Made by a program: the position numbers and the translations under genes. The notes beneath the pieces were generated by a model that made no database searches, was not told where the DNA came from, and saw nothing but the letters and a program-made list of their open reading frames with translations. A DNA stretch of 64,000 nt, from contig NZ_JANZKU010000024.1 in NCBI RefSeq assembly GCF_025642785.1, positions 1-64,000 of the forward strand, read 5' to 3'. Source of the stretch: Pseudomonas sp. RIT-PI-AD. GTDB taxonomy: Bacteria; Pseudomonadota; Gammaproteobacteria; Pseudomonadales; Pseudomonadaceae. The first letter of the stretch is position 1. The number at the start of each line of letters is the position of its first letter. This document shows, piece after piece, positions 9,882-20,066 of this stretch.

Positions 9882-10805
9882 ATGATGGGCCTGGACGATG
9901 CGCTGATCTTTACGCGAGTGGTGGAGTACCACAGCTTCACCCAGGCCGCGCAAAGCCTCGGCATGCAGAAGTCCACCGTGAGCCGGCGCATCGCGCTGCT
10001 CGAGGAACGTCTCGGCGTGCGCCTGCTCAACCGCACCACGCGCAAGCTGCGCCTGACCGAAGTGGGGCAGGCCTACTACGAGCGTTGCCGGCAGATCATG
10101 CTGGATTTCGCCGAGGCCGAGCAGGCGGTCATGCAATTGCAGCAAGAGCCTTCCGGGCTATTGCGGATCACCGCCCCCATCGAGTTCGGCCAGTTGTTCC
10201 TCGGCGGCGTGCTGGGGGATTTCATCCGCCAGTACCCGCAGATCACCGCCGAAGTGGAGATCACCTCGCGCAACGTCGATCCGGTGGAGGAGGGCATCGA
10301 TATCGCGATCATCGTCGGCCAGCCGCAGGATTCCACGCTGATCGCCCGCAAGCTGTTCGAAAGCCGGCGGCGCCTGTATGCCAGCCCCGCCTACCTGATC
10401 GCCCGCGGCACGCCCCAGGTCGCGGACGACCTCTCGGCGCACCGCGCCGTGCTGCTGCCGCAGGATTCGCCTCGCCATTGGCCGTTGCTGGGGGAAAGCG
10501 TGCCCTGCCTGCGCGCCTTGTCCTGCAACAACATCACCTTCGCCCGCGAGGCGGTGATCGCCGGGGCCGGAATCGCCGGCCTGCCGGTGATGATCAGTGA
10601 CGCGGCGGTGCGCCGGGGCGCGCTGGTGGAGCTGTTGCCCCAGACCCGGCTGCCGATCGGCGAGCTCTACGCGGTGTACCCGTCGCGGCGCTTCCAGGCG
10701 ATGAAGGTGAAGACCTTCCTCGATTTCCTGATGAACAGCCTGCCGATCCCGGACGGGGGGCCGCTGGAGCCGGCCGCCACGCGCCTGTTAACATCGCTGC
10801 ACTGA
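9882..10805 (+). CDS. LysR family transcriptional regulator
   Basis: A 307-residue protein with an N-terminal HTH ([23 protein letters not shown]) and a CrgA-type effector domain ([33 protein letters not shown]). It is transcribed away from the EmrAB-like pair with about 100 bp between the starts. By family convention it probably controls those efflux genes. The ATG at 9882 overlaps a second ATG three bases later, and either could be used. gltX follows 59 bp downstream. Confidence 0.92.
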   Translation: MMGLDDALIFTRVVEYHSFTQAAQSLGMQKSTVSRRIALLEERLGVRLLNRTTRKLRLTEVGQAYYERCRQIMLDFAEAEQAVMQLQQEPSGLLRITAPIEFGQLFLGGVLGDFIRQYPQITAEVEITSRNVDPVEEGIDIAIIVGQPQDSTLIARKLFESRRRLYASPAYLIARGTPQVADDLSAHRAVLLPQDSPRHWPLLGESVPCLRALSCNNITFAREAVIAGAGIAGLPVMISDAAVRRGALVELLPQTRLPIGELYAVYPSRRFQAMKVKTFLDFLMNSLPIPDGGPLEPAATRLLTSLH

Positions 10806-10864
10806 AATCCCCACCGCCTTCGTCCTGCGCCGCGGTCCGCCGCAGCCCCTGTTCCGAGAAGCCC

Positions 10865-12346
10865 ATGACCACCGTACGTACCCGTATCGCGCCGTCGCCC
10901 ACCGGCGATCCCCACGTCGGCACCGCTTACATCGCCCTGTTCAACCTGTGTTTCGCCCGCCAGCACGGCGGCCAGTTCATCCTGCGCATCGAGGACACCG
11001 ACCAGGTACGCTCCACCCGCGAGTCCGAGCAGCAGATCTTCGACGCCCTGCGCTGGCTCGGCATCGAGTGGGACGAGGGTCCCGACGTCGGCGGCCCCCA
11101 TGGCCCCTATCGGCAGAGCGAGCGCGGCGACATCTACAAGCGTTACGCCGCGGAACTGGTGGAAAAGGGCCATGCCTTCTATTGCTTCTGCACCCCCGAA
11201 GAGCTCGACCAGATGCGCGCGGAGCAGACCGCCCGCGGCGAGACGCCGCGCTACGACGGGCGCGGGCTGAACCTGAGCGCCGACGAGGTGCAGCGTCGCC
11301 TGGCCGCCGGCGAGCCCCACGTGATCCGCATGAAGGTTCCCAGCGAAGGCATCTGCGTGGTCCCGGACATGCTCCGTGGGGACGTGGAGATCCCCTGGGA
11401 CCGCATGGACATGCAGGTGCTGATGAAGGCCGACGGCCTGCCCACCTACTTCCTCGCCAACGTGGTCGACGACCACCTGATGGGCATCACCCACGTCCTG
11501 CGCGGCGAAGAGTGGCTGCCGTCCGCGCCCAAGCTGATCAAGCTGTACGAGTACTTCGGTTGGGAGCAGCCCAAGCTCTGCTACATGCCGCTGCTGCGCA
11601 ACCCGGACAAGAGCAAGCTTTCCAAGCGCAAGAACCCCACCTCGATCACCTTCTACGAGCGCATGGGCTACCTGCCGGAAGCCATGCTCAACTACCTGGG
11701 CCGCATGGGCTGGTCGATGCCCGACGAGCGCGAGAAGTTTTCCCTGGCGGACATGATCGAACATTTCGACCTGTCGCGGATTTCCCTCGGCGGCCCCATC
11801 TTCGACCTGGACAAGCTGTCCTGGCTCAATGGCCAGTGGATTCGCGAACTGCCGGTGGAGCGTTTCGCCGCCGACGTGCAGAAGTGGGCCTTGAACCCGG
11901 ACTACCTGATGAAGATCGCGCCGTTGGTCCAGGGGCGGATCGAGACGTTCAGCCAGATCGCTCCGCTGGCCGGGTTCTTCTTCGCCGGCGCCCTGCCGCT
12001 GGACGCGGCGCTGTTCGAGCACAAGAAGCTCGATTCCACCCAGGTCCGGCAGGTCATGCAATTGCTGCTGTGGAAACTGGAAGCTCTGCGCCAATGGGAT
12101 AAGGAGCGCATCACCGGCTGCATCCAGGCGGTGGCCGAGCACCTGCAGCTCAAGCTGCGCGACCTGATGCCGCTGACGTTCGCCGCGATCACCGGGCAGG
12201 CCAGCTCGGTCTCGGTCCTGGACGCCATGGAGATCCTCGGGCCGGATCTCACCCGCTTTCGCCTGCGCCAGGCCCTCGAAGTGCTCGGCGGGGTCTCGAA
12301 GAAAGAAACCAAGGAGTGGGAAAAACTGCTCGCTGCCCTGGGCTGA
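10865..12346 (+). CDS. gltX: Glutamyl-tRNA synthetase
   Basis: A 493-residue class I synthetase that charges tRNA-Glu. The HIGH-type signature HVGT is at residues 17-20, preceded by [10 protein letters not shown]. The KMSKS-type loop is KLSKRK near residue 255. A C-terminal anticodon-binding domain follows. It directly precedes two tRNA-Glu(TTC) genes, its own substrates, so enzyme and substrate genes are neighbours. Full length compared with proteobacterial GltX. Confidence 0.98.
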   Translation: MTTVRTRIAPSPTGDPHVGTAYIALFNLCFARQHGGQFILRIEDTDQVRSTRESEQQIFDALRWLGIEWDEGPDVGGPHGPYRQSERGDIYKRYAAELVEKGHAFYCFCTPEELDQMRAEQTARGETPRYDGRGLNLSADEVQRRLAAGEPHVIRMKVPSEGICVVPDMLRGDVEIPWDRMDMQVLMKADGLPTYFLANVVDDHLMGITHVLRGEEWLPSAPKLIKLYEYFGWEQPKLCYMPLLRNPDKSKLSKRKNPTSITFYERMGYLPEAMLNYLGRMGWSMPDEREKFSLADMIEHFDLSRISLGGPIFDLDKLSWLNGQWIRELPVERFAADVQKWALNPDYLMKIAPLVQGRIETFSQIAPLAGFFFAGALPLDAALFEHKKLDSTQVRQVMQLLLWKLEALRQWDKERITGCIQAVAEHLQLKLRDLMPLTFAAITGQASSVSVLDAMEILGPDLTRFRLRQALEVLGGVSKKETKEWEKLLAALG

Positions 12347-12447
12347 GCGTCGGGCGGGCTGGGGCGGCTCGCCCGTTCGGCTGCCTGGGTCGGGGATAAG
12401 TGGTTGTTCTGCCAGCGAAAGAATCCGCCATGCAGCGAAATTTTTTG

Positions 12448-12476
12448 TTGACAGGTCGGAGGGGCGCCCATAATAT
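12448..12476 (+). promoter_or_regulatory. Promoter of the tRNA-Ala/Glu cluster
   Basis: A consensus TTGACA (12448-12453) is followed by an AT-rich -10 region (CATAATAT, 12469-12476), then a GC-rich discriminator GCGCCCCG before tRNA-Ala at 12492. GC-rich discriminators are typical of stringently controlled stable RNA promoters. Inferred from motifs. Confidence 0.65.
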
Positions 12477-12491
12477 GCGCCCCGTCCTGAT

Positions 12492-12567
<76 letters not shown>

Positions 12568-12630
12568 CTCTTTCTTCGGTGAGAGTGCCACGGTCGACCC
12601 CAGGGTCGATTGGTTGTAGAAGGGTTCTGC

Positions 12631-12706
12631 GTCCCCTTCGTCTAGTGGCCTAGGACACCGCCCTTTCACGGCGGTAACAGGGGTTCGAGTCCCCTAGGGG
12701 ACGCCA
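12631..12706 (+). tRNA. tRNA-Glu (TTC), copy 1
   Basis: A 76-nt tRNA from GTCCCCTTCGTC to encoded CCA. The anticodon loop CTTTCAC gives anticodon TTC. The acceptor stem GTCCCCT/AGGGGAC pairs fully. Identical to the copy at 12911. Confidence 0.97.
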
Positions 12707-12784
12707 CTATTTTGCGCTTCCGTTCGACGGAAGCGAGGCCGGTGAAGACGGCCACACCCAGGCAGCTCAGGCTGCACGCTTTTC

Positions 12785-12860
<76 letters not shown>

Positions 12861-12910
12861 AACGTCAGACGAGGCCAGCCTTAGGGCTGGCCTCGTTCTT
12901 CGAAGGTTCT

Positions 12911-12986
12911 GTCCCCTTCGTCTAGTGGCCTAGGACACCGCCCTTTCACGGCGGTAACAGGGGTTCGAGTCCCCTAGGGGACGCCA
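12911..12986 (+). tRNA. tRNA-Glu (TTC), copy 2
   Basis: Identical to tRNA-Glu copy 1, with CCA encoded. Last gene of the cluster; a hairpin terminator follows. Confidence 0.97.
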
Positions 12987-13009
12987 GTTTCCCGCTTTGC
13001 GGGGTTTTC

Positions 13010-13046
13010 AAGGGTCATCCTTCGTGGATGGCCCTTTTGTTTTTTC
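13010..13046 (+). terminator. Terminator of the tRNA cluster
   Basis: Stem AAGGGTCATCC / GGATGGCCCTT (one mismatch) with a TTCG-type loop, followed by TTGTTTTTT. It ends the four-tRNA transcript. The remaining bases up to 13340 show no gene that I can support. Confidence 0.8.
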
Positions 13047-13340
13047 AGCCCCTGGGCTTTTCCGCTTCTCTTCTCTTCTCGTTCCGACGATAGCCGGCAT
13101 CAGCTGCCATGAGCGACGTGGCTGCGTTCCGGCGAAACCGGTCTCGACCGCGCCTCGGGCTCCTTCAGATCCAAATACTTTCCCCGTCTGGTCGTCTTTT
13201 CTTCGAACCCTGCACTTTCGATTGGCTCAGACGTATTGACCCGCACGGTGAGCCGCTACACTGCTGCCGGCGAAACGCCCGGATCCGCGACAGGAGCCGG
13301 AAGCCTTATCTGAGGAAGCGGTGGAGACGTGAGAGGCGCC

Positions 13341-13991
13341 ATGAGGTTGACGATGGAAATGGTTTTGCAGAGGGCCCGCCCGGTCATGCCGGTCCTGGTG
13401 ATCGAGGACATCGGCCTGGCGCTGGACCTTGCCGCGGCGTTGCGGGCGGGCGGCGTCGAGGTCCTCGAAGTCACCCTGCGCACGCCCCGCGCCCTGGACG
13501 CGGTCGCCGCCATCAGCCAGGCCTTTCCCGACCTGTTGGTGGGCGCCGGCACGCTGATCCATCCGGAGCAATTCCTCGAGGCGCGCGATGCCGGGGCGCA
13601 GTTCGTGGTCAGCCCGGGCTGCACCCAGCGCCTGGCCGCGGCCGCCGAAGATGCCGGGTTACCCTACCTGCCGGGCGTGATGACGCCTTCCGAAGTGCTT
13701 CAGGCGCTGGAATACGGGTATCGCTCGTTGAAGCTGTTCCCCGCCAACGGTAACGCCAGCGTGAAGATGCTCAAGAGCCTCAAGGGCCCGTTCACCGGCA
13801 TCCGCTTCTGCCCGACTGGCGGCATCACCCCGGATAATCTCTCGGTGTTCCTGCGCCTGCCGAACGTCGCCTGCGTCGGCGGGACCTGGATCGCCCCGGA
13901 AAACCTCGTGCGCGCCCGCGCCTGGGATCAGATCACCCAACTGGCCCGCGAGGCCCGGGACATCGCCGGTGGACTGGAGCGGCAGCCATGA
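13341..13991 (+). CDS. eda: 2-dehydro-3-deoxyphosphogluconate aldolase (KDPG/KHG aldolase)
   Basis: Class I aldolase of about 216 residues. It splits KDPG to pyruvate and glyceraldehyde-3-phosphate in the Entner-Doudoroff pathway, and can also act on 4-hydroxy-2-oxoglutarate. The catalytic glutamate is in LEVTLRT (E43), the Schiff-base lysine in SLKLFPA (K131), and the phosphate loop around CPTGGI. In-frame starts exist at 13329 (GTG), 13341 and 13353. I chose 13341 because GAGAGG lies just upstream. The stop overlaps the next gene by four bases. It is not beside the usual glucose genes, so its physiological substrate may differ from the main Eda. Confidence 0.88.
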   Translation: MRLTMEMVLQRARPVMPVLVIEDIGLALDLAAALRAGGVEVLEVTLRTPRALDAVAAISQAFPDLLVGAGTLIHPEQFLEARDAGAQFVVSPGCTQRLAAAAEDAGLPYLPGVMTPSEVLQALEYGYRSLKLFPANGNASVKMLKSLKGPFTGIRFCPTGGITPDNLSVFLRLPNVACVGGTWIAPENLVRARAWDQITQLAREARDIAGGLERQP

Positions 13992-14422
13992 GCTGGGACC
14001 TCTCCGACCCCTTCGTCATCGATATCCAGGTCGGCGCCGAGGACATCGATGGCCTGGGCCATGCCAACAATGCGGTCTATGTTTCCTGGCTGGAGCGTTG
14101 CGCCTGGCGCCATTCCCAGAGCCTCGGCCTGGACCTCGCCGAGTACCGGCGCCTGGACCGGGCGATGGCGGTGGTGCGCCACGAGATCGATTACCTGGCC
14201 AGCGCCTACGAGGGCGAGGCCTTGCAAATAGGCACCTGGATCGTAGAGTCCGACCAGCGCCTGAAGATGGATCGACGCTTCCAGTTGGTCCGCCCGGCGG
14301 ATGCCGTTACGCTGTTGCGCGCGCGTACGACGTTCGTCTGCATCGAACTGTCCAGCGGCAGGCCGAAACGCATGCCGGCGGAATTCATCGAAGGCTACGG
14401 AAAGGCGCTTCGCCAGACCTGA
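13988..14422 (+). CDS. Acyl-CoA thioesterase, 4HBT hotdog family
   Basis: A 144-residue single-hotdog protein. GLGHANNAVYVSWLERCAW is the YbgC/FadM-like motif with the catalytic aspartate/asparagine region. The central VVRHEIDYLASAYEGEALQIGTWI forms the hotdog strands. It hydrolyses short acyl-CoA thioesters in the cytoplasm; its exact substrate is unknown. The ATGA overlap with eda indicates translational coupling. Confidence 0.88.
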   Translation: MSWDLSDPFVIDIQVGAEDIDGLGHANNAVYVSWLERCAWRHSQSLGLDLAEYRRLDRAMAVVRHEIDYLASAYEGEALQIGTWIVESDQRLKMDRRFQLVRPADAVTLLRARTTFVCIELSSGRPKRMPAEFIEGYGKALRQT

Positions 14423-14484
14423 GTGCCGGAACAGAGGCCCGTGCTGGATTGGCACGGGCAACAGCCCAAGGAAGGGTTCGCGTC

Positions 14485-15363
14485 ATGACACAAGGAACGA
14501 GTCATCCCACCTCGCTGCAGGTCAAGTTGGCCGCGCAGATTCTCGCGGCGATCCAGTCCGGCGAATTCGCCGTGGGCCGCCACCTCAAGGAAGTCGAACT
14601 GGCGAGTCGCTTCGGCGTGTCGCGCTCCCCGATCCGTGGCGCATTGGCCTACCTGGCGGCGCAGTCGCTGATCCAGCCGCTGCCCCAACAGGGCTATGGC
14701 GTACCGGCGCACGCGCGTCTGGAGCGTGGCCCGACCTGCCTGCCGTTGTGCGAGGACGAAGACCTGTACCGCCGCCTGATCCGTGATCGGTTGACCCGCC
14801 ATCTGCCGGATCAGGTGATGGAAAGCGATCTGCTGCGCCGCTACGGCGTGGGCAAGGCCACCTTGCGTCGCTGCCTGTTGCGCCTGTCGGAGGAGGGCGT
14901 GATCCAGCGCCGGCATGGCCATGGCTGGTTGTTCCTGCCGACCCTGAATACTCCGCAGAAACGCTACGAGAGCTACCGCTACCGGATGCTGGTGGAGCCG
15001 GCCGGCCTGCTGGAGTCGACCTTCGCCCTCAGCGACGAGCGGCTCGCGCAATGCCGTCAGCAGCAACTGGAGTTGCTCGACCGGCTGCCCGACGGTTCGA
15101 GGTTCTTCGCGGCCAATGCCGAATTCCACGAGCTGCTCGCGGACGCGTCGGGGAACAGCTACATCCTCCAGGCGGTCCGGCAACAGAACCGCCTGCGTCG
15201 GCTCAGCGAGAGCCAGCGAACGGCGGACCCGGAGCACGTGAGGTTGTCGTGTCGCGAACACCTGGCGATCCTCGATGCCCTGGAGCAGGGCGACAACGAG
15301 TGGGCGTCGACCCTGTTGCACCGCCACCTGGAGGTTGCCAGCCGGCGCCATCTGCGGGATTAG
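14485..15363 (+). CDS. GntR/FCD family regulator with two winged-helix domains
   Basis: A 292-residue protein. A first GntR winged helix spans about residues 10-65 (GRHLKEVELASRFGVSRSPIRGAL). A second winged-helix-like segment spans about 90-150 (MESDLLRRYGVGKATLRRCLLRLSEEGVI with a wing RRHGHGWLF). A helical FCD effector domain occupies residues 165-292 (EFHELLADASGNSY; CREHLAILDALEQGD). Ordinary FadR-type proteins carry only one HTH, so the tandem arrangement is unusual. It probably senses an organic acid. The stop codon overlaps the stop of the convergent gene at 15360. Confidence 0.85.
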   Translation: MTQGTSHPTSLQVKLAAQILAAIQSGEFAVGRHLKEVELASRFGVSRSPIRGALAYLAAQSLIQPLPQQGYGVPAHARLERGPTCLPLCEDEDLYRRLIRDRLTRHLPDQVMESDLLRRYGVGKATLRRCLLRLSEEGVIQRRHGHGWLFLPTLNTPQKRYESYRYRMLVEPAGLLESTFALSDERLAQCRQQQLELLDRLPDGSRFFAANAEFHELLADASGNSYILQAVRQQNRLRRLSESQRTADPEHVRLSCREHLAILDALEQGDNEWASTLLHRHLEVASRRHLRD

Positions 15364-15779
15364 TCCACCAGGGGCGAGAGGAAGACCCCGGTGGTGTCCA
15401 CCATCACCTGATACTGGCGGGTCTCGCCCGGCTTGAGGATCGCCGACTGGTTGCTCCCGGGAATACCGGCCTGGGCGCAATAGCCGGCGCTGGAGAGGGC
15501 GACCGACAGGGCGACTTCACCGTTCGGCACACTGAGGGTGACGGATTGTTCCGGTGCCAGCTTCGCCGCCAACTGGCTGTTGACAAACAGCTCCACATCG
15601 CAGGCGTTGGGTGCGCTGTTGTCGCGGCCGACCATCAGGCGCGCGGCGGCCAGCGGCGAGGGGGCCGGCGGGCCCGGCGGGATTTCCGGGTCGTTGGCCG
15701 CCGAGGCCAGGGTGCAGGCGAACAGCATGGACAGGGCCAGTGGGCTACGCATCGGGTGACTCCAGCGATCGGGTTTCAT
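15360..15779 (-). CDS. Hypothetical exported protein
   Basis: About 139 residues with a signal peptide ([19 protein letters not shown]) and a small, beta-rich mature part ([47 protein letters not shown]). Two cysteines (CDVE and YCAQ) could form a periplasmic disulfide. Starts at 15779 and 15752 are both possible; the latter begins directly at the signal peptide. No domain recognised. Convergent with the FCD regulator and divergent from dusC. Confidence 0.7.
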   Translation of the reverse strand: MKPDRWSHPMRSPLALSMLFACTLASAANDPEIPPGPPAPSPLAAARLMVGRDNSAPNACDVELFVNSQLAAKLAPEQSVTLSVPNGEVALSVALSSAGYCAQAGIPGSNQSAILKPGETRQYQVMVDTTGVFLSPLVD

Positions 15780-15885
15780 GGGGGTTGGACCTTCGTCCCG
15801 CGGGGAAGGGTCCATGCTTCGCCGGCTTCGGTGGCTGGCCGTCCTGCTTTACACTGGCCGCCCTTTTCGACTGGCGAACCTCCCC

Positions 15886-16851
15886 ATGCAAATCGCCCTG
15901 GCGCCCATGGAAGGCCTGGTGGACGACATTCTCCGCGACGTTCTCACCCGGGTCGGCGGCATCGACTGGTGCGTGACCGAGTTCATCCGGGTCAGCGACC
16001 GGTTGTTGCCCGCCAGCCATTTCCACAAGTTGGCGCCGGAACTGCGCAGGGGATCCATAACGCCGGCCGGCACGCCGATGCGCGTGCAGTTGCTTGGCTC
16101 CGACCCGGGCTGCCTGGCGGAGAACGCCGCCTATGCCTGCGAACTGGGCGCGCCGGCCATCGACCTGAATTTCGGCTGCCCGGCCAAGACGGTGAACAAG
16201 TCCCGCGGCGGCGCGGTGTTGCTCAAGGAGCCGGAGCTGCTCCACTCGATCCTTCGCGAGGTGCGCCGGGCGGTGCCCGCGGCGATTCCGGTGACGGCGA
16301 AGATGCGCCTGGGCTTCGACAGCCCGGAGGGCAGCCTGGATTGCGCTCGCGCGCTGGCCGAGGGCGGCGCCGGGCAGATCGTGGTGCACGCGCGGACCAA
16401 GTTGGAGGGCTACAAGCCGCCGGCGCACTGGGAGTGGGTGGCGCGGGTGCAGGAGGCGGTGCGGGTGCCGGTGTTCGCCAACGGCGAGATTTGGAGCCTG
16501 GAGGATTACTGGCGTTGCCGCGCCGTCAGCGGCGTGGAGGACGTGATGCTCGGCCGCGGGCTGGTCTCGCGCCCCGACCTGGCCCTACAGATCGCCGCCT
16601 GGCGCGCCGGGCGGGCGCCCCAGGCGCTGGAGTGGGCGGACCTGCATCCGCTGCTGCGGGATTTCTGGGCACAGGCGCGGCGCAAGCTGGCGCCGCGTTA
16701 TGCCCCCGGGCGCTTCAAGCAATGGCTGGCGATGCTCACCCGCAACTATGCCGAGGCCTCCAGCCTGTTCGGCGAGATCCGCCGGGATGACGGCTGCGAG
16801 CGGCTCGACGCCTGGCTTGGCTACGATGCCGCGCGGCTCGACGTCGCCTGA
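15886..16851 (+). CDS. dusC: tRNA-dihydrouridine(16) synthase DusC
   Basis: A 321-residue FMN enzyme that reduces uridine 16 in the D-loop of tRNAs. Visible are the N-terminal [18 protein letters not shown], the catalytic cysteine in [15 protein letters not shown] near residue 98, the FMN-binding segment [18 protein letters not shown] (specific to DusC over DusA/B), and FANGEIWS. I start at the ATG at 15886 because the family begins [10 protein letters not shown]. The longer frame upstream has no homology. Confidence 0.94.
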   Translation: MQIALAPMEGLVDDILRDVLTRVGGIDWCVTEFIRVSDRLLPASHFHKLAPELRRGSITPAGTPMRVQLLGSDPGCLAENAAYACELGAPAIDLNFGCPAKTVNKSRGGAVLLKEPELLHSILREVRRAVPAAIPVTAKMRLGFDSPEGSLDCARALAEGGAGQIVVHARTKLEGYKPPAHWEWVARVQEAVRVPVFANGEIWSLEDYWRCRAVSGVEDVMLGRGLVSRPDLALQIAAWRAGRAPQALEWADLHPLLRDFWAQARRKLAPRYAPGRFKQWLAMLTRNYAEASSLFGEIRRDDGCERLDAWLGYDAARLDVA

Positions 16852-16876
16852 TCGGCGACAGCCTCCACGGTACGCC

Positions 16877-17653
16877 TCAGTGCGTGGCGATCCAGATCAG
16901 CAAGCCGGCCTGGAACACGGCGAATGCCACCAGGCAGGCGATGGTGAAGCGCAGGCTGCTGTCGTCGCGTTTGAAGGTGGCCAGGCGCTGGCTGAGGGTG
17001 CGTAGCTGGGTGTCCTGCTCCCGCAGGTTCTGATCGGCCATCTGCAGCATCGCGGCGGCTTCCAGCAGCTCGACGAACTGCACCTTTTCCTTGTTCCAGT
17101 CGCTGTGCAATTCGCTGACCCGGCCCGCGCCGTACTGGCCCTTCAACTGCAAGGCGTCCTGGTAGGTGATTTCGAAGCCTTGGGCGCGCAGCACGTGGTC
17201 GCGGCGCAGGCGGGCATCGTCGGTCAGCGCATCCTTGGCCGCCAGCGCACCGCCCTCGACCCGGTAATGCGCCCACTGCTGCTTGGCCCAGGCGATGCCC
17301 TGGGCCAGGAGGAAGCGCGCCAGGCCGCGGTTGATCGGATCGAGCGGCGCGCTGCCATCGGTTTCGAAACGGATGCTCTTCTCGCGGTGGTCGGCCCACA
17401 CGTCCAGGGTGTTCTGGCGGTTGCGCGCGCGCTGGCCGGGCAGCTCGACGGTCAGGCGCAGCAGGCTCTGGTCGGGGCTGTGCCGCTCGACCCGACCCAA
17501 CTGCACAAAGCGCAGGGGACGCGCGCCGGTGCTGCGGTCGGTGGGCAGGGCCGCCAGGCGCAGCAACTGCGTGCGCTCCGCCTGCAGCTCCGCCCAGGGG
17601 TGGGGGCGGTGCTGTTCTTCGGTGTCCTGGGGTTCGACTTCGGGTTCGATCAT
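16877..17653 (-). CDS. Hypothetical protein with a C-terminal membrane anchor
   Basis: About 258 residues, mostly hydrophilic. A helical, charged C-terminal half (LQMADQNLREQDTQLRTLSQRL, coiled-coil-like) precedes one terminal transmembrane helix (FTIACLVAFAVFQAGLLIWIA). The bulk would therefore sit in the cytoplasm, tail-anchored. I chose the ATG at 17653 because AGGAGG lies 7-8 bases upstream; the frame is open further. Function unknown. It lies between dusC (convergent) and the hydrolase gene. Confidence 0.75.
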   Translation of the reverse strand: MIEPEVEPQDTEEQHRPHPWAELQAERTQLLRLAALPTDRSTGARPLRFVQLGRVERHSPDQSLLRLTVELPGQRARNRQNTLDVWADHREKSIRFETDGSAPLDPINRGLARFLLAQGIAWAKQQWAHYRVEGGALAAKDALTDDARLRRDHVLRAQGFEITYQDALQLKGQYGAGRVSELHSDWNKEKVQFVELLEAAAMLQMADQNLREQDTQLRTLSQRLATFKRDDSSLRFTIACLVAFAVFQAGLLIWIATH

Positions 17654-17738
17654 CGGCGCGTCCTCCTGCCACAGCATGCCAGCCGCGGCGCCATTGGCCA
17701 AGGAACGCGGCACGACGGGCCGCGAGGCCGTGGAGGCC

Positions 17739-18719
17739 TTATCGGCCGTCGGGCGCCGGGCTGGAGTCCGGCAGGCGCTGGATGAAGTCCAGCAGGTAGG
17801 CGCCGAGCTGGCCGGCCAGGGGCAGTTTCGGGTCGTCGTAGGAGGCCATCTGCTTCTTCACGTCGTCCGGGACCACCCGCAGCACGTGGTTCATGCCGCC
17901 GACCAAGGCCAGTTCGGCGTCCGGGCGCACAGCCTTGAGACGCTCGGCGTCAGCGACGTCCACCTGGATGTCGTGGGTGCCCTGGACGATCAGCGCGGGC
18001 ATGCGCAGACGGGCGAAGGCTTCCGCCGGCTGCTGGCGGAACAGGCTGATCAGATAGGGCTGGACGCTGGGGCGGAACAGCACCTGCAATTCGTCCGGCA
18101 CCTCGGCCACGGTCTGCCCGGCCTTGAGCGAGGCGATCAGCGCCGCGCTCTGCGCCAGCAGGGGCGGTGGCAGGCGGTAGCGCAACTGCTCGTCCAGCAC
18201 CTGGTCGATCGGTCGCGAACTGCCGGCGATGACGATCAGCGCATCGGCACCGGCGTTTTCGGCGGCCAGGCTGGCGATCAGCGCGCCTTCGCTGTGGCCG
18301 ATGAGGATCAGCGAACCGAAGCGCGGGTCGCTTTTGAGGCGTTGGCCCCAGGCGATGGCGTCGGCGACGTAGCCCTCGACGCTGAGGGTGCGCTCGTCCG
18401 GCGCCGCGGCCTTGCTCGCTGCCACGCCGCGCTTGTCGAAACGCACGCTGGCGACGCCGTGCTTGGCCAGCAACTGGGCCAGGCGCTTGAGGCTGTCGTT
18501 GTGGGCGCCATAGGGGTTGTTGCCGTCGCGATCGGTGGGCCCGGAGCCGGCGATCAGCAGCGCCACCGGCACGCGTTCCTCGGTTTTCGGCAGCAGCAGG
18601 CTGCCGTGCAGCGTCCCGCTGCCGGTCTCGAGGTCGATGGGCCGCTGCAGGATGGTATGCGGGGTGGCGTTGGCGAGGCTGGTGAACAGAAGCAGGGACA
18701 AGGCTAGGGCTCGCAACAT
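17739..18719 (-). CDS. Exported alpha/beta hydrolase
   Basis: A 326-residue protein with a signal peptide ([18 protein letters not shown]). Its serine hydrolase fold has an oxyanion region ([18 protein letters not shown]), the nucleophile elbow GHSEG, an aspartate in [13 protein letters not shown], and a histidine in GGMNHVLR. It is expected to act on small esters in the periplasm. The ATG at 18719 gives the signal peptide; the frame continues upstream without homology. It is divergent from aroC, with about 155 bp between starts. Confidence 0.88.
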   Translation of the reverse strand: MLRALALSLLLFTSLANATPHTILQRPIDLETGSGTLHGSLLLPKTEERVPVALLIAGSGPTDRDGNNPYGAHNDSLKRLAQLLAKHGVASVRFDKRGVAASKAAAPDERTLSVEGYVADAIAWGQRLKSDPRFGSLILIGHSEGALIASLAAENAGADALIVIAGSSRPIDQVLDEQLRYRLPPPLLAQSAALIASLKAGQTVAEVPDELQVLFRPSVQPYLISLFRQQPAEAFARLRMPALIVQGTHDIQVDVADAERLKAVRPDAELALVGGMNHVLRVVPDDVKKQMASYDDPKLPLAGQLGAYLLDFIQRLPDSSPAPDGR

Positions 18720-18875
18720 CGAAGGGACATCGGTGGGGAAGGGGATGTGGCTTGGACGCGGAGCACCGGCCAAGGTTCTGCCGATCCGAGGCGGCCGGGG
18801 CGGAACTCGCCCGCGCGGCAGAGGGCCGAGTATACTCGGCGGCTCTGTTTCAGGCTGATTCCGTGGAGCGCCCGC

Positions 18876-19967
18876 ATGTCCGGTAATACGTTCGGCAAGC
18901 TGTTCACCGTCACCACCGCCGGCGAAAGCCACGGGCCGGCGCTGGTCGCCATCGTCGACGGCTGTCCGCCGGGCCTGGACCTGTCCGCCGCGGACTTGCA
19001 GCACGATCTCGATCGGCGCAAGCCGGGCACCAGCCGCCACACCACCCAGCGCCAGGAAGCCGACGAGGTGGAAATCCTTTCCGGGGTGTTCGAGGGCAAG
19101 ACCACCGGTTGCCCCATCGGCCTGCTGATCCGCAATACCGACCAGAAGTCGAAGGATTACTCGGCGATCAAGGACCTGTTCCGCCCGGCCCATGCCGATT
19201 ACGCCTACCACCACAAGTACGGCATCCGCGACTACCGCGGCGGCGGCCGCAGTTCGGCGCGGGAAACCGCCATGCGCGTGGCCGCCGGTGCCATCGCCAA
19301 GAAGTGCCTGGCGCGCCAGGGCATCCGCGTGCGCGGCTACATGAGCCAGCTCGGCCCGATCGAAATCCCCTTCAAGAGCTGGGATTCCGTGGAGCAGAAC
19401 GCCTTCTTCAGTCCCGACCCGGACAAGGTGGTAGAGCTGGAGGCCTACATGGACCAGTTGCGCCGCGACCAGGATTCGGTGGGCGCGAAGATCACGGTGA
19501 TCGCCGAGGGCGTACCGCCGGGGCTCGGCGAGCCGATCTTCGACCGGCTGGATGCCGAACTGGCCCACGCGCTGATGAGCATCAATGCGGTGAAGGGCGT
19601 GGAGATCGGCGCCGGGTTCGCCTGCGTCGCCCAACGCGGCACCGAGCACCGCGACGAGCTGACGCCCCAGGGGTTCCTCTCCAACCATGCCGGCGGCGTG
19701 CTCGGCGGGATTTCCTCCGGCCAGCCGATCGTCGCCCACCTGGCGCTGAAGCCCACCTCCAGCATCACCACGCCGGGCCACTCAATCGATACCCGGGGGC
19801 AGCCGGTGGAGATGATCACCAAGGGCCGCCACGACCCCTGCGTGGGCATCCGCGCCACGCCCATCGCCGAGGCGATGATGGCCATCGTGCTGCTCGACCA
19901 CCTGCTGCGCCAGCGCGCGCAGAACGCCGAGGTGCGGGTGGACACGCCGGTGCTGCCGCAGCTGTGA
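18876..19967 (+). CDS. aroC: Chorismate synthase
   Basis: A 363-residue FMN-dependent enzyme that makes chorismate from EPSP, the last step of the shikimate pathway. It shows the family signatures [17 protein letters not shown] at the N-terminus, [38 protein letters not shown], and the C-terminal [18 protein letters not shown]. Full length. Confidence 0.98.
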   Translation: MSGNTFGKLFTVTTAGESHGPALVAIVDGCPPGLDLSAADLQHDLDRRKPGTSRHTTQRQEADEVEILSGVFEGKTTGCPIGLLIRNTDQKSKDYSAIKDLFRPAHADYAYHHKYGIRDYRGGGRSSARETAMRVAAGAIAKKCLARQGIRVRGYMSQLGPIEIPFKSWDSVEQNAFFSPDPDKVVELEAYMDQLRRDQDSVGAKITVIAEGVPPGLGEPIFDRLDAELAHALMSINAVKGVEIGAGFACVAQRGTEHRDELTPQGFLSNHAGGVLGGISSGQPIVAHLALKPTSSITTPGHSIDTRGQPVEMITKGRHDPCVGIRATPIAEAMMAIVLLDHLLRQRAQNAEVRVDTPVLPQL

Positions 19968-20066
19968 AGTCGTATCGGAGCGGACGTCCGCGACGCCTGC
20001 GCGCCCGTGACGACCGGCTGGCCGTCGACCGGTGGCCGCCCCTCGATCCGCCGATCGCCTAGCGGG

